DNA of 64,000 nucleotides, from the NCBI GenBank assembly GCA_000955785.1, contig JYOD01000077.1, positions 1-64,000 on the forward strand, read 5' to 3'. How positions within the stretch are numbered: the first letter of the stretch is position 1; each line of letters opens with the position of its first letter. A program made the position numbers and the translations under genes. This stretch comes from Burkholderiaceae bacterium 16. Lineage in GTDB: Bacteria > Pseudomonadota > Gammaproteobacteria > Burkholderiales > Burkholderiaceae. The notes under the pieces are model-generated. The model made no database searches and had not been told where the DNA came from. It was given only the letters and a program-made list of their open reading frames with translations. Below, one piece after another: positions 34,669 to 43,576 of this stretch.

Positions 34669-36117
34669 TCAGGAGCCGCTTGCGCTGGCCGCACTACCAC
34701 CGACCGCGAGTTCGGCTTCGTCGTCGGCGGCTGTCTCGCCCATGGCGCGGCCGAAGGTTTCCGGCGCAAACTGGACACTCAGTGCGAAAACAGCGTACAT
34801 CGCTGCCAGCATGCTGAACATGCCGCCGACGCCGTAGGTTTCGAACACGCGGCCGCTGATCAGCGGTGTCAGTGCCCCGGCCAGCGTGCCGAGCGCCAGG
34901 ATCAGGGAAGTGCCGAACGCGCGAACATGCGTGGGATATTGCTCCGGCGCGAAGATCCAGATCGAGGTGTTGAGCAACACGACACAGAACGTAAAGGCCG
35001 CGCCGAACAGCAGTACCAGGGCGACGTTATACGTCAGGAAGCCGAAGCATAGTCCGGCCGTGCAAGCCAGCCCGGCGCCTACCGTCAGCACGCGCTTGCG
35101 CGGGATGTGATAGCCGCAGTACGAAGCCGCGAGCGCGCCGAACAGGCTGCCGCTCTGCATCACCATGGTGAAGAGCAAGCTCTTGGAAATGGTGTAGCCC
35201 TGTGACATCAGAATCGTCGGCATCAGCGTCAGTACGGAAATCTGCGCCCCATATGTCATGGAAACCGCAATCCCGAGCGCGATCGTGCGTCGGCCCAGAC
35301 GGCCTTTGAATACGTCGCTCAGCCGCACCTTGGCGCGCGGCGCCTCATCCTGCATCGATGCCTTGATGTACGGCGTCGGCTCACCTGCGAGCTTGCCCAG
35401 CCGGCCCGACGCCAAGATCGAAAGCACGCGGTTGGCCTCGTCTACCCGTCCCTTGGACAACAGGAAGCGCGGTGTCTCCGGAATAAAACGTCGATAGAAC
35501 ACGACAAAGAACGCGGGGACCACCAGGCAGGCGAACAGCCAGCGCCAGTTGTCCGGTCCCGGGAACATGGCGAACACGGCCAGGCCAAAGGCGGGCGCCA
35601 GCATATTGCCAAGACCACCGCTGCCCACGCTAACCATGCCTACCGCCGTACCCCGGAAGCGGGTCGAGCACAACTCGGCCAGCATCGTCACAGCAATGGA
35701 TATCTCCCCGCCCAGGCCGATGCCGACGATAAAGCGGCCCGCAGCCAGCACCGCATAGTTCGGCGCCAGCGCGCAGATGATGGCGCCCAGCGTGAACAGC
35801 AGCAGGTTTGCGCTCAGCATGGTGCGCCGGCCGTAGCGATCCGCGATATAGCCCGATCCGATGCGTCCGAGCGCGGCGGCACTGAAGGTCAGTGTGTTCA
35901 GAAAGCCGATCTGCGCCACTGAGATGCCCCATTGCTCCCGCAGCATGGGGCCAACCAGGCCGACCGCATTCTGCTCAAAGACGTCGAACATCACACCCAG
36001 CATGATCATGAAGATGATCTTCTTGTGCGAAGCCGTCACGCCGATGCCATCCATTGCCCGGTCGAGCTCGTGCTGCTGTGGGGAACTCGACGATTGAACT
36101 ACCACTTCTGCGCCCAT
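34669..36117 (-). CDS. MFS transporter (sugar/aromatic-acid porter type)
   Basis: A 482-residue permease with about 12 hydrophobic segments. It has the loop motif GSGYIADRYGRRTM after helix 2, the FRGTAVGMVSVGSGGLGN segment, and FIPETPRFLLSKGRVDEA in the central loop, which places it among sugar/AAHS-like MFS carriers rather than the ACS family. The ATG at 36117 follows GAGGAGGAG; an in-frame ATG ten codons earlier is less well placed. It is one of two different permeases in this operon. Confidence 0.87.
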   Translation of the reverse strand: MGAEVVVQSSSSPQQHELDRAMDGIGVTASHKKIIFMIMLGVMFDVFEQNAVGLVGPMLREQWGISVAQIGFLNTLTFSAAALGRIGSGYIADRYGRRTMLSANLLLFTLGAIICALAPNYAVLAAGRFIVGIGLGGEISIAVTMLAELCSTRFRGTAVGMVSVGSGGLGNMLAPAFGLAVFAMFPGPDNWRWLFACLVVPAFFVVFYRRFIPETPRFLLSKGRVDEANRVLSILASGRLGKLAGEPTPYIKASMQDEAPRAKVRLSDVFKGRLGRRTIALGIAVSMTYGAQISVLTLMPTILMSQGYTISKSLLFTMVMQSGSLFGALAASYCGYHIPRKRVLTVGAGLACTAGLCFGFLTYNVALVLLFGAAFTFCVVLLNTSIWIFAPEQYPTHVRAFGTSLILALGTLAGALTPLISGRVFETYGVGGMFSMLAAMYAVFALSVQFAPETFGRAMGETAADDEAELAVGGSAASASGS

Positions 36118-36225
36118 CTTTGTCTCCTCCTCGTTTGAGGTCGTCACGGTGTATCCGCAAACTTCTCGCCGCCTGGATCGGCTGGCGTTTGTAGAGCAGC
36201 AATGAAGATTCGTTCCGATTCTCCC

Positions 36226-37752
36226 CTATTCGAGCGCCGGTGCCGCGTGCGGCGCCCGGCGCGCGCGCAGAGCCTGCTCGGCCGCATAGGCCAGCGTTAT
36301 CAGCACGGGTTCCGAAAACGGACGGCCGAAGAGCTCCAATCCAACCGGCACGCCCTGCGGCGCATTGCGGTCCGCGGCGGAAAACCCCGCTGGAATCACG
36401 ATCGCCGGAAAGCCGGTGGCAGATGCGAGTACGCCGTTGCGATCGGCTTGGGGCTCGCCGATCGGCGCCACCAGGCGGCGCTGATGCGGAAAGGCCAGCA
36501 CGTCGATCCGCTGCGCTTCCATCAGATTCAGTAGCCGCTGGCGCAATGCCTGCTGACGTTGCAAGCGCTCGCGGTATTCCGCGTCCTTGCCCGCGAGCGC
36601 CACTGCCGTGGTCAGCGTTCCCGCGACGCTTGCGTGCACTTGCCCCGATGCGATGATGTCTTTCAGCGACCGCACCCCCACGCGCGGTGCGAGCCGGGCC
36701 AGGTAGGCATCGAGATCGTGCTCCATCTCGTAGTGATGCACGAGCGTGGACGCCAGGAGTTCATCAGGGCTGATGGCGTCATCCACCGCGACCAGTTCCG
36801 CGCCCTGTGTTTCGATGACGGCCAGTGCTTGCTGCATGACGGCGTTGACGGGCCGATGCTCGGGCCCATCGCCGAAGAAATGGCGCAGTACGCCGATACG
36901 CGCGCCCTTGAGCCCGTCGGGATCGAGAAAGGCCGTATAGCTCGCGGGGATGTGGGAGACGCCTTGGCTTGAGATAGGATCGGCCGGGTCGTGCCCGGCA
37001 ATTGCGTCGAGCAGCGCAGCGGTATCCGCAACGGTCCGTGTGATCGGCCCGATGGTGTCCTGCGTCAGACCGCAGGGAACGAGCCCCGTTCGGCTGACAA
37101 GGCCCATGGTTGGGCGCAGGCCGACGAGATTGTTAGCCGAGGCCGGCGACCTGATCGAGTTGACCCCATCGGTTCCGATCCCGAGCAAGCCGAAGTTGGC
37201 TGCGATGCCGGCGCCGGTGCCCCCGCTGGAGCCGCCGGGCGTTCGCGTCAGGTCGTATGGGTTCAAGGTCTGGCCAAGCTCCGTACTGACGGTCTCCCCC
37301 CCGGAGGCAAGCTCATGCAGGTTGGTTTTTGCCAGGACGATGGCGCCTGCCCGGCGCAGCCGCTGGACAATAAACGCATCCTGCGCGGCCATATTGCCCC
37401 TAAGGCAAGGCGAGCCTGCGGTGGTTTCGATGCCACCGCATTCGATATTGTCCTTGATCAGCACCGGGATGCCGTGGAGAGGAGCCAGGGCCTGCGTCGG
37501 CTTCCCGGCGGCCCGGGCGTCCATGCGTTCTGCCTCTGCCAGCGCCTCCGGGTTGAGCCGGAGGATGCTGTTGATGCGGGGGCCGCTTTGATCGTAGGCT
37601 GAGATCCGGTCCAGGTAGCCGCGCACCAGTTGCCGTGCCGTCAGCCGGCCCTCACGCATCGCGGCATGCGCGGTGGCAACGGTGGCCTCCATCAGGTTGA
37701 ACGGCGCTTGAGTATCTCGTCCGTCCGTTTTCGATTCGAATGCACTGTTCAT
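36226..37752 (-). CDS. Amidase-signature family hydrolase
   Basis: A 508-residue amidase. The Ser-cisSer-Lys catalytic system is evident: lysine in PVLIKDNIECGG, the Gly/Ser signature TPGGSSGGTGAGIAANF, and GIGTDGVNSIRSPAS. Typical substrates are carboxamides, hydrolysed to acid and ammonia. It sits between two permease genes in the minus-strand operon, so it probably deaminates the imported compound or an intermediate. It lies about 12 kb from the nitrile hydratase genes and is not obviously part of that pathway, although it could hydrolyse amides the hydratase makes. Confidence 0.92.
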   Translation of the reverse strand: MNSAFESKTDGRDTQAPFNLMEATVATAHAAMREGRLTARQLVRGYLDRISAYDQSGPRINSILRLNPEALAEAERMDARAAGKPTQALAPLHGIPVLIKDNIECGGIETTAGSPCLRGNMAAQDAFIVQRLRRAGAIVLAKTNLHELASGGETVSTELGQTLNPYDLTRTPGGSSGGTGAGIAANFGLLGIGTDGVNSIRSPASANNLVGLRPTMGLVSRTGLVPCGLTQDTIGPITRTVADTAALLDAIAGHDPADPISSQGVSHIPASYTAFLDPDGLKGARIGVLRHFFGDGPEHRPVNAVMQQALAVIETQGAELVAVDDAISPDELLASTLVHHYEMEHDLDAYLARLAPRVGVRSLKDIIASGQVHASVAGTLTTAVALAGKDAEYRERLQRQQALRQRLLNLMEAQRIDVLAFPHQRRLVAPIGEPQADRNGVLASATGFPAIVIPAGFSAADRNAPQGVPVGLELFGRPFSEPVLITLAYAAEQALRARRAPHAAPALE

Positions 37753-37838
37753 GAGAGTCTTCCATGCGCCCGCTACGGGCGCCCGAGGCGTTTGGGGTGC
37801 GGGGAAGCGGTGCGGCGCCGGCGCACCGCTTCCCGTTG

Positions 37839-39143
37839 TTATCGGTTGACCAGCTTGGCAGGCAAGGTCCAGATGGCAAAGGCGCCAATGATCAGCATTG
37901 CCGCGATCATGTAATAGGCGCTAGTGCCACTCTGCGTCACGTCCCTGAGATAGCCGATCATGTAGCCGCTGGTGAAGCCCGCGAGATTGCCGATCGAGTT
38001 GCTCATGGCGATTGCCGTGGCCGCCGCGGCACCGCTCAGGAATGCAGTCGGCAGCGACCAGAACAGCGGCGTGCAGGTCAGGATGCCGGCCGCGGCAATT
38101 GACAGGAACACCAGCGACAGCGCGGTACTGTGCATGACCCAGGGCAGCGCCAGGAAGCCGATCGCCCCCATCATGCAGGGCACGATCAGGTGCCAGCGCC
38201 GTTCGCGATGCTTGTCGGCGCTCTTTGCGAAGAAGTACATCGTGACAATCGCCGCCACATAGGGAATCGCGCTCAGCAAGCCGATATGGATGGGGTCGGT
38301 GACGCCTGTGGACTTGATGAAGGTCGGCAGCCACAGGGTAATGCCGTACTGACCGGTGACATAGCAGAAACAAATCAGGCTGATGAGCCAGACGCGTGGG
38401 TCGGTGAAGACGTTGCCGACGCGCGCCTGCGGGTCCGCCGACCTGACGTCCTCCGCCTTGGCCAACTCCAGCACGCGCTTCTCCTCGCTGGAGAGCCATT
38501 TGGCCTTGGCAATCGAGTTGTCCAGATAGTAGAAGCAGAAGAGGCCCAGCAGGACTGCGGGAACGGCCTCGATGAAGAACATCCATTGCCATCCGGCCCA
38601 GCCTGCGATGCCGCCCATGCTGCCCATCAGGAAGCCGGACAACGGGTTACCAATGATGCCGGACAGCGGCGAGCCCATGCAGTAGATCGCCATGATCTTG
38701 GCGCGCCGGTGTGCCGGATACCAGCAGGACAGGTAGTACACGATGCCTGGCGTAAAGCCGGCTTCGGCCAGGCCGAGCAGAAAGCGCAGCGTGTAGAAGG
38801 CGGTTGGCGTCTCCACGAACACGAAACACGCGGAGAGCACACCCCATGTGACCATGATGCGCCCGATCCACACCTTGGCGCCGAACCGGTGCAAAGCCAG
38901 GTTGCTTGGCACTTCGAACAGGAAGTAGCCGATGAAGAAGATGCCGGCGCCCAGGCCGTAAACAGTTTCGCTGAAACCCAACTGCTGCGACATCTGAAGC
39001 TTGGCGAAACCAACGTTGACACGATCGAGATAAGCGATCAGGAAGCACAGCATCAGGAACGGTATCAGCCGCCAGCTTACCTTGCGATAAACGGCGTCCT
39101 CGAACGTCCTCACTTTTGTCCCGGCCTGCAGGGTAGTATCCAC
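37839..39143 (-). CDS. MFS transporter, anion:cation symporter (ACS) family
   Basis: A 434-residue permease whose first helix region LIPFLMLCFLIAYLDRVNVG is the ACS-family signature, nearly identical to that of the carrier at 4236-5561. The start is GTG at 39143 with GAGGAGA eight bases upstream. ACS carriers import organic anions by proton symport. It follows the aminotransferase gene by about 220 bp and precedes the amidase, so it probably brings in the anionic substrate of this operon. Confidence 0.9.
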   Translation of the reverse strand: MDTTLQAGTKVRTFEDAVYRKVSWRLIPFLMLCFLIAYLDRVNVGFAKLQMSQQLGFSETVYGLGAGIFFIGYFLFEVPSNLALHRFGAKVWIGRIMVTWGVLSACFVFVETPTAFYTLRFLLGLAEAGFTPGIVYYLSCWYPAHRRAKIMAIYCMGSPLSGIIGNPLSGFLMGSMGGIAGWAGWQWMFFIEAVPAVLLGLFCFYYLDNSIAKAKWLSSEEKRVLELAKAEDVRSADPQARVGNVFTDPRVWLISLICFCYVTGQYGITLWLPTFIKSTGVTDPIHIGLLSAIPYVAAIVTMYFFAKSADKHRERRWHLIVPCMMGAIGFLALPWVMHSTALSLVFLSIAAAGILTCTPLFWSLPTAFLSGAAAATAIAMSNSIGNLAGFTSGYMIGYLRDVTQSGTSAYYMIAAMLIIGAFAIWTLPAKLVNR

Positions 39144-39366
39144 AGCGTCTCCTCAGCTTTTTTCAGGTATGTCTGTGCTGCTGCACCGATCCTCACGCGA
39201 TCGGTACGGTGCGGGGAATTGGCGCCACCGCGTACCGGTGACGGACTGGCTCCCGCCACGATGCCCTCCCCGGCATCGCAAGGCTGGAGGCCAGTCCAGG
39301 CGCTGGCCGCCGCGGCGCAGCCGCGCGGAATTCCTCGCTTCGGAACTACAGTTGCGTCGGACGGCG

Positions 39367-40587
39367 TCAGGCCGCGGCTTTGAGCGGCAAGGGCGTGGCA
39401 TGGGCGGCCAGGTAGTCCATCGCCGCGGATGTCCCGCTTGCCGCGACCGGCACGCCCGAGATCTTCAAGCCCATTTCGCAGCCGGCGAGCGTCGCCATCA
39501 GCGTCAGATCGTTGCAGTCGCCGAGATGGCCGATGCGGAACATGTGGCCTTTCATCTTGCCGAGCGCCGCGCCCAGCGACATATTGAAGCGGTCATAGAT
39601 GTTCCTGCGCACAACGTCCGCATCGATCCCCTCGGGCATCATCACGCCGGTGAGAACCGGGCTGTACGCGGAAGGGTCGGCGCACTGGATCTCCAGCCCC
39701 CAGGCGCGCACTGCCCGGCGGCATGCCTCCGCCAGCCGCTGGTGGCGCGCGAACACATTGTCCAGCCCCTCGCCGAGGATCATGTCGAGAGCTTCGGACA
39801 GGCCATAGAGCAGATTTGTGCTGGGGGTATAGGGCCAGTAGCCGGTGCGGTTCAACTCGATGATCTCGTCCCAGCTCCAGAAGCTGCGCGGCAGTCCTGC
39901 CGTCCTGGCGGCTTCGATGGCCTTGGGAGACACCGCGTTGAAACTGATGCCCGGCGGCAGCATGAGCCCTTTCTGCGAGCCGGAAACGGTCACATCCACG
40001 CCCCATTCGTCGTGCCGGTAATCAGCAGACGCCAGGCCGGAGATCGTGTCGACCAGCAGGAGCGCGGGGTGTCGCGCGGCGTCGATCGCCTTGCGCACGG
40101 CCGCGATGTCCGAGGTAACGCCGGTCGAAGTTTCGTTATGCACCACGCACACCGCCTTGATGGCATGCTGGGAGTCCGTGCGCAAGCGTGCCTCGATCAT
40201 GTCGGCCTGCACGCCGCGGCGCCAGCCTTCGATGCCCGGCAAGCCGAGAAACTCTGGCCGGATGCCAAGATTCTCGGCCATCTTCTTCCAGAGCGTGGCG
40301 AAGTGACCCGTCTCGAACATCAGAACCGTGTCGCCGGGACTCAGCGTGTTGGTCAGCGCGGCTTCCCATGCGCCTGTCCCGGAAGCGGGATAGATCACGA
40401 CCGGTTGCTCAGTCTTGAATATCTGCCGGATCCCGGCCAGCACCTTGAGGCCAAGCACCCCGAATTCGGGGCCGCGATGGTCGATGGTCGGATAGCTGAT
40501 GGCTCGCAGGATGCGATCGGGAACGGGGCTCGGCCCGGGGATTTGAAGGAAGTGGCGGCCGGCGGGGTGGAAGTTGAGTTTCTGCAT
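39367..40587 (-). CDS. Class V aminotransferase, serine/aspartate-glyoxylate type
   Basis: A 406-residue PLP enzyme of the alanine/serine-glyoxylate aminotransferase group. The PLP lysine lies in VTVSGSQKGLMLPPGISFN. Other family features are LQIPGPSPVP, HRGPEF, ASGTGAWEAAL, VHNETSTGVTSD and LLVDTISGLASADY. The SGSQKGLMLPPG form is shared by serine-glyoxylate aminotransferase and by BhcA of the beta-hydroxyaspartate cycle, so the amino donor is uncertain. It is the first gene of the operon, divergent from the GntR regulator, with GGAGGAG before the ATG. A glyoxylate-consuming transamination is the best guess. Confidence 0.88.
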   Translation of the reverse strand: MQKLNFHPAGRHFLQIPGPSPVPDRILRAISYPTIDHRGPEFGVLGLKVLAGIRQIFKTEQPVVIYPASGTGAWEAALTNTLSPGDTVLMFETGHFATLWKKMAENLGIRPEFLGLPGIEGWRRGVQADMIEARLRTDSQHAIKAVCVVHNETSTGVTSDIAAVRKAIDAARHPALLLVDTISGLASADYRHDEWGVDVTVSGSQKGLMLPPGISFNAVSPKAIEAARTAGLPRSFWSWDEIIELNRTGYWPYTPSTNLLYGLSEALDMILGEGLDNVFARHQRLAEACRRAVRAWGLEIQCADPSAYSPVLTGVMMPEGIDADVVRRNIYDRFNMSLGAALGKMKGHMFRIGHLGDCNDLTLMATLAGCEMGLKISGVPVAASGTSAAMDYLAAHATPLPLKAAA

Positions 40588-40604
40588 GGTCTCCTCCAGT
40601 TGAG

Positions 40605-40618
40605 TTTTGAATACAAAA
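40605..40618. promoter_or_regulatory. Palindrome upstream of the aminotransferase, probable GntR operator 1
   Basis: TTTTG and CAAAA are perfect arms around AATA, located 18 bp upstream of the aminotransferase start, just before its ribosome site. The same core recurs at the regulator start (TTTGAAT-CAAA), which strongly suggests two sites for one protein. Confidence 0.65.
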
Positions 40619-40757
40619 TACTCTAGCAGAAGAGCTACATGGAGACAGGGCGGATGTTGCTAAAATTTCGCAGTGTTTACCCCATAGGAAAGGGATTCTG
40701 CGGCTTTTTGGAGCAATGTTAAGTGTCTGCTAAAATGTATGCAGCAACGTTTTCTGG

Positions 40758-40774
40758 AATTTGAATGCAAAATT
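40758..40774. promoter_or_regulatory. Palindrome over the GntR gene start, probable GntR operator 2
   Basis: AATTTGAATGCAAAATT contains TTTG and CAAA arms around AATG and overlaps the ATG at 40765. It is nearly identical to the site at 40605-40618 on the other side of the intergenic region. Autorepression by the FCD regulator would be expected. Confidence 0.65.
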
Positions 40775-41484
40775 CTATTTTGACCGGCACGGACCCTTCC
40801 GTATCCGTGCTACCCAAGGTTGAGCGACGGCGCTTGCATGACACGGTGGTGGATCATCTGCGGACGTTCATCGTCGAGGGGGTCTTGAAGGCGGGTACGA
40901 AACTCAACGAACGTGAGTTGTGCGAGACGCTGGGCATCTCCCGCACGCCCCTGCGCGAGGCCATGAAGGTGCTGGCGGCGGAGGGGCTGATCGAAAGCAC
41001 GCCCAACCGGGGCGCGACGGTATCGCGCCTGTCGCCGACGGAGATTCAGGACACGTTCGAATTGATGAGCGGTCTGGAAGCGTTATCCGGGGAACTGGCC
41101 TGCGAGCGCATCACGGCCATCGAGTTGGCGGAGATCAAGGCATTACACTACGCGATGCTGGCATGCCGGGCCAAGGACGATTTGTCCGGTTATTACAGCT
41201 TCAACCATCAGATTCATGACCGTATAAACGAAGCGGCCCGGAATGTCGCGCTGCGTCAGACCTATCTATCGGTGAATCGGAGGTTGCAGGCGCTGCGCTA
41301 CCGGTCGAACTATCAGAAGCCGAAATGGGACAGCGCCATCCATGACCACGAGGAAATGCTGACGGCGCTCGAGGCACGCGATGGCAAGCGGCTTGCCGCG
41401 ATCCTGCGCCAGCATCTGCTGGACAAGCGCGACGCCGTGCTACTCATCCAGTTGAGCGAGGCCGGCGACACGTCAGGCACATAG
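40765..41484 (+). CDS. GntR-family regulator, FCD subfamily
   Basis: A 239-residue regulator. Residues about 22-85 form the GntR winged helix (GVLKAGTKLNERELCETLGI, SRTPLREAMKVLAAEGLIES). The C-terminal all-helical FCD domain follows, with the metal-binding pattern including NHQIHDRINEAARN and HDHEEMLTALEARD, ending HLLDKRDAV. It is divergent from the aminotransferase-permease-amidase operon, with matching palindromes at both ends of the shared region. It probably represses the operon until an acidic metabolite binds the FCD domain. Confidence 0.92.
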   Translation: MQNSILTGTDPSVSVLPKVERRRLHDTVVDHLRTFIVEGVLKAGTKLNERELCETLGISRTPLREAMKVLAAEGLIESTPNRGATVSRLSPTEIQDTFELMSGLEALSGELACERITAIELAEIKALHYAMLACRAKDDLSGYYSFNHQIHDRINEAARNVALRQTYLSVNRRLQALRYRSNYQKPKWDSAIHDHEEMLTALEARDGKRLAAILRQHLLDKRDAVLLIQLSEAGDTSGT

Positions 41485-41666
41485 CGCAGCGGGCCGAAGC
41501 GCCCACATCCCACTGCGGCTTGACTAGGGCGAGGCTGTTCAGTTTGGCCAGAGCCAGCCCCCTTGGATGACCGCTCATGGGCTTACCGGACCTTCCGCAG
41601 GCAGAGCCTGGATGCCCGCTCAGGCCGAAGCCGCCATTCGCTGCCTCCCCCGCTGGCCGGCAACCC

Positions 41667-41772
41667 GACGGCAAGCTGGTCAGCGAGAAGGGAAAGTATG
41701 TGACCGCCTGGAAGAAACAGAAAGACGGGACCTGGAAGGCCATCCACGACATGTGGAACTCGGATGCAAGGC
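41667..41772 (+). pseudogene. C-terminal remnant of a DUF4440/SnoaL-like gene
   Basis: In frame the DNA reads DGKLVSEKGKYVTAWKKQ then DGTWKAIHDMWNSD, the ending typical of YybH/DUF4440-type NTF2-fold proteins (GKYV-WKK-DG-WK--D-WNSD). Nothing of the N-terminal part is found upstream. Confidence 0.65.
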
Positions 41773-42017
41773 GGGGATGCGGCGTCATCTCCCAGCTTGC
41801 CGGCTCAGTTACGCACACGCACGTGCGGCACGACTGGCCGCTCTGGAGGACGAGGCGCTGCGACCGGCGTTGGCCGATGACAGTCGTGCTATCCGCAGCC
41901 TGTCAACAGCCTCCCCTCGGCCTGATCAGCCATCCAATGCTCTGGCATGCCGCCGCCCGCCGGTCATTTGCCTCGTCTGCGGAGGCACCGCTCGACCGAG
42001 GCATCGCCATTAGTCTC

Positions 42018-42180
42018 GAAAAACCAGCTTCATTTACCCAGTCCTCGATCTCCGAGGGTGCGCCAGATCGAACGATCGGTGGCCTCCGCCGCCGTCGTCT
42101 TATCTTGGAGTATCTCCATCACCGAAGCCCGCGCGCCTGGCCGTCCAGCGCCTGATATCGTCGTCCATCAACATGCTCAT
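42018..42180 (-). pseudogene. Degenerate IS3-type transposase OrfA remnant
   Basis: On the minus strand an ATG at 42180 or 42168, with AAAGGAA upstream, begins MDDDIRRWTARR. After a frameshift MEILQDKTTAAEATDRS follows, and after another SEIEDWVNEAG. Together these match the N-terminal half of a common IS3-family OrfA (RWTA-RK--LV-EI-QGKTT-AEA-RSFDL-PSEIE-WV). Two or more frameshifts and missing termini show long decay. No inverted terminal repeats were found. Confidence 0.72.
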
Positions 42181-42285
42181 ATGTAATTCCTTTCAAGGCT
42201 ACCCCCCCGAGCACATTTTCACTGGGTCATTACACCGTTCATCACAGATTCGAGGCTATGCTTTTCACATTCCGAGGAGGAGTGT

Positions 42286-43209
42286 ATGCGCAGCAATGAG
42301 CACCCAAAAGCCAAGAACGCGGCAGCGCAAAGCTTGATCCAACGGTTGCTTTCCGGGCTTTGTTTCACTGTGCTTATGTTTCCCGGTGTGGCGCCAGGGA
42401 TGGACTTCAGAATCTATTACCAACCACAGATTAAGATGAAAATGGTTATCGGGGAGGGGAGGATTCAGGAAGGCGATGCAAAGAAATTTCTGGCGTCCGC
42501 AAAAATGGCTGACCGTGATGACGAAGGACTCGTTACCCTTGTTTTAAATAGTCCGGGAGGAAATGTTGAGGCCGCTTTCCGAGTTGTCGATGCTATGGAT
42601 AGAGTACGCGTCTATACAACAGTTCCAAATAATGCCAGGTGCGCGTCCGCTTGCGCTTCAGTCTTGTTCGCTTCAGGGGAACGCCGAAGTGTTGTTGGTA
42701 CGGGGCTGCTCGGTTTTCACAGTTGCTACAGGCGCGATGGGCGAACTTACACCGGGGACTCGCTTTGCAACGAAATAATCGCGGCAAACGCAATGCAAAG
42801 GGGCGTCAGCCACGCAGGCATCAATCGTTTCGTTAAGCAATATGGTGCGCGAGACATGGCGTGGGTCGGCCGCGACGTCGCTTGTAAGTCGCTGCAAGGG
42901 CTATGCAAGCCTGGGCAACTGGAAACTAAATACGAGACGAAGGATGCGTTGATGCGTAGTTTTGATTGCAGCAAGCTCATATCTGTTCAAGCGCAGCTTA
43001 TTTGCGGGGATGCGGAACTTACCCGTGTCGATAAAACACTGGCAGAAATCTATGATCAAAAGATAAAAACATCGGTTAACAAGGCGCGGTTACGAGCGGA
43101 TCAACGAGCATGGTTTCGCAATTCTCGCAACGCGTGTGGCGATAAAGTTTGTCTACTGCGAAGTTATCATCTCCGCATCGATGAACTAAAGCGCATGCGG
43201 TCGCAATGA
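42286..43209 (+). CDS. Exported ClpP/crotonase-like domain fused to an LprI-type domain
   Basis: A 307-residue protein with strong GAGGAGG ribosome site. Residues about 15-38 are a signal peptide or anchor (LLSGLCFTVLMFPGVAPG). Residues about 60-205 resemble the ClpP-like periplasmic family, with VTLVLNSPGGNVEAAFRVVD, the Cys/Ser-rich ASACASVLFASGER that carries the presumed nucleophile, and a histidine in LLGFHSC. Residues about 224-303 match the LprI/DUF1311 pattern: FDCSKLISVQAQLICGD, ELTRVDKTLAEIYDQK, LRADQRAWFRNSRNACGDK. The gene is visibly AT-richer than its neighbours and follows an IS scar, so recent acquisition is likely. Function is unknown; envelope proteolysis or lysozyme-inhibitor-like binding are possibilities. 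Confidence 0.8.
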   Translation: MRSNEHPKAKNAAAQSLIQRLLSGLCFTVLMFPGVAPGMDFRIYYQPQIKMKMVIGEGRIQEGDAKKFLASAKMADRDDEGLVTLVLNSPGGNVEAAFRVVDAMDRVRVYTTVPNNARCASACASVLFASGERRSVVGTGLLGFHSCYRRDGRTYTGDSLCNEIIAANAMQRGVSHAGINRFVKQYGARDMAWVGRDVACKSLQGLCKPGQLETKYETKDALMRSFDCSKLISVQAQLICGDAELTRVDKTLAEIYDQKIKTSVNKARLRADQRAWFRNSRNACGDKVCLLRSYHLRIDELKRMRSQ

Positions 43210-43576
43210 CGTGTTGATTGACGTTGGCCATGCTCAACCGCCATAGCGTGAGCGTCACCCGGCGCCGCAGCAAAACCGTGTTCCTCGGGGGCGCGCGACA
43301 CGAAGTGATCCAAACTGCCCACCTCGCCTTCACACGACAGAAATTCACACACGGAGGTCCGCTATCTGCGCGTAGTCGTCGTCTGAATGTCCCTGGGAAG
43401 GCGTGGGCAAGCGGCTGTGGATGCCCGGTGGACTAAACCGCTCGCCAGCCGGCTCTTGTCGACCCCCTCAGCGGTCATTTGGGACATCAGATTTGGGGCA
43501 AGGTCCCGCGAAGTGGACGATTGGCGTTATCTTGACGGTGGCGAATGCCGGTGCTCAACTCCTCAGGAGACACGAA
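43210..43576. other. 370-bp gap without a supportable gene
   Basis: Small open frames occur on both strands but have no family resemblance or ribosome site. The right end carries the CAGGAGA ribosome site of the following VOC gene. GC content returns to the high background here, marking the end of the AT-richer islet. Confidence 0.5.

Larger units (their letters stand above)
41485..42285. other. 800-bp gap holding gene scars
   Basis: No intact gene. It contains the DUF4440 tail at 41667-41772 (plus strand) and the IS3-type orfA remnant at 42018-42180 (minus strand), described separately. The sequence between them has no recognisable coding content. Confidence 0.6.

Noticed and set aside
43210..43576. 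Transposase-like frames in the gap before the VOC gene
   Set aside because: No recognisable transposase motif could be read in any frame.
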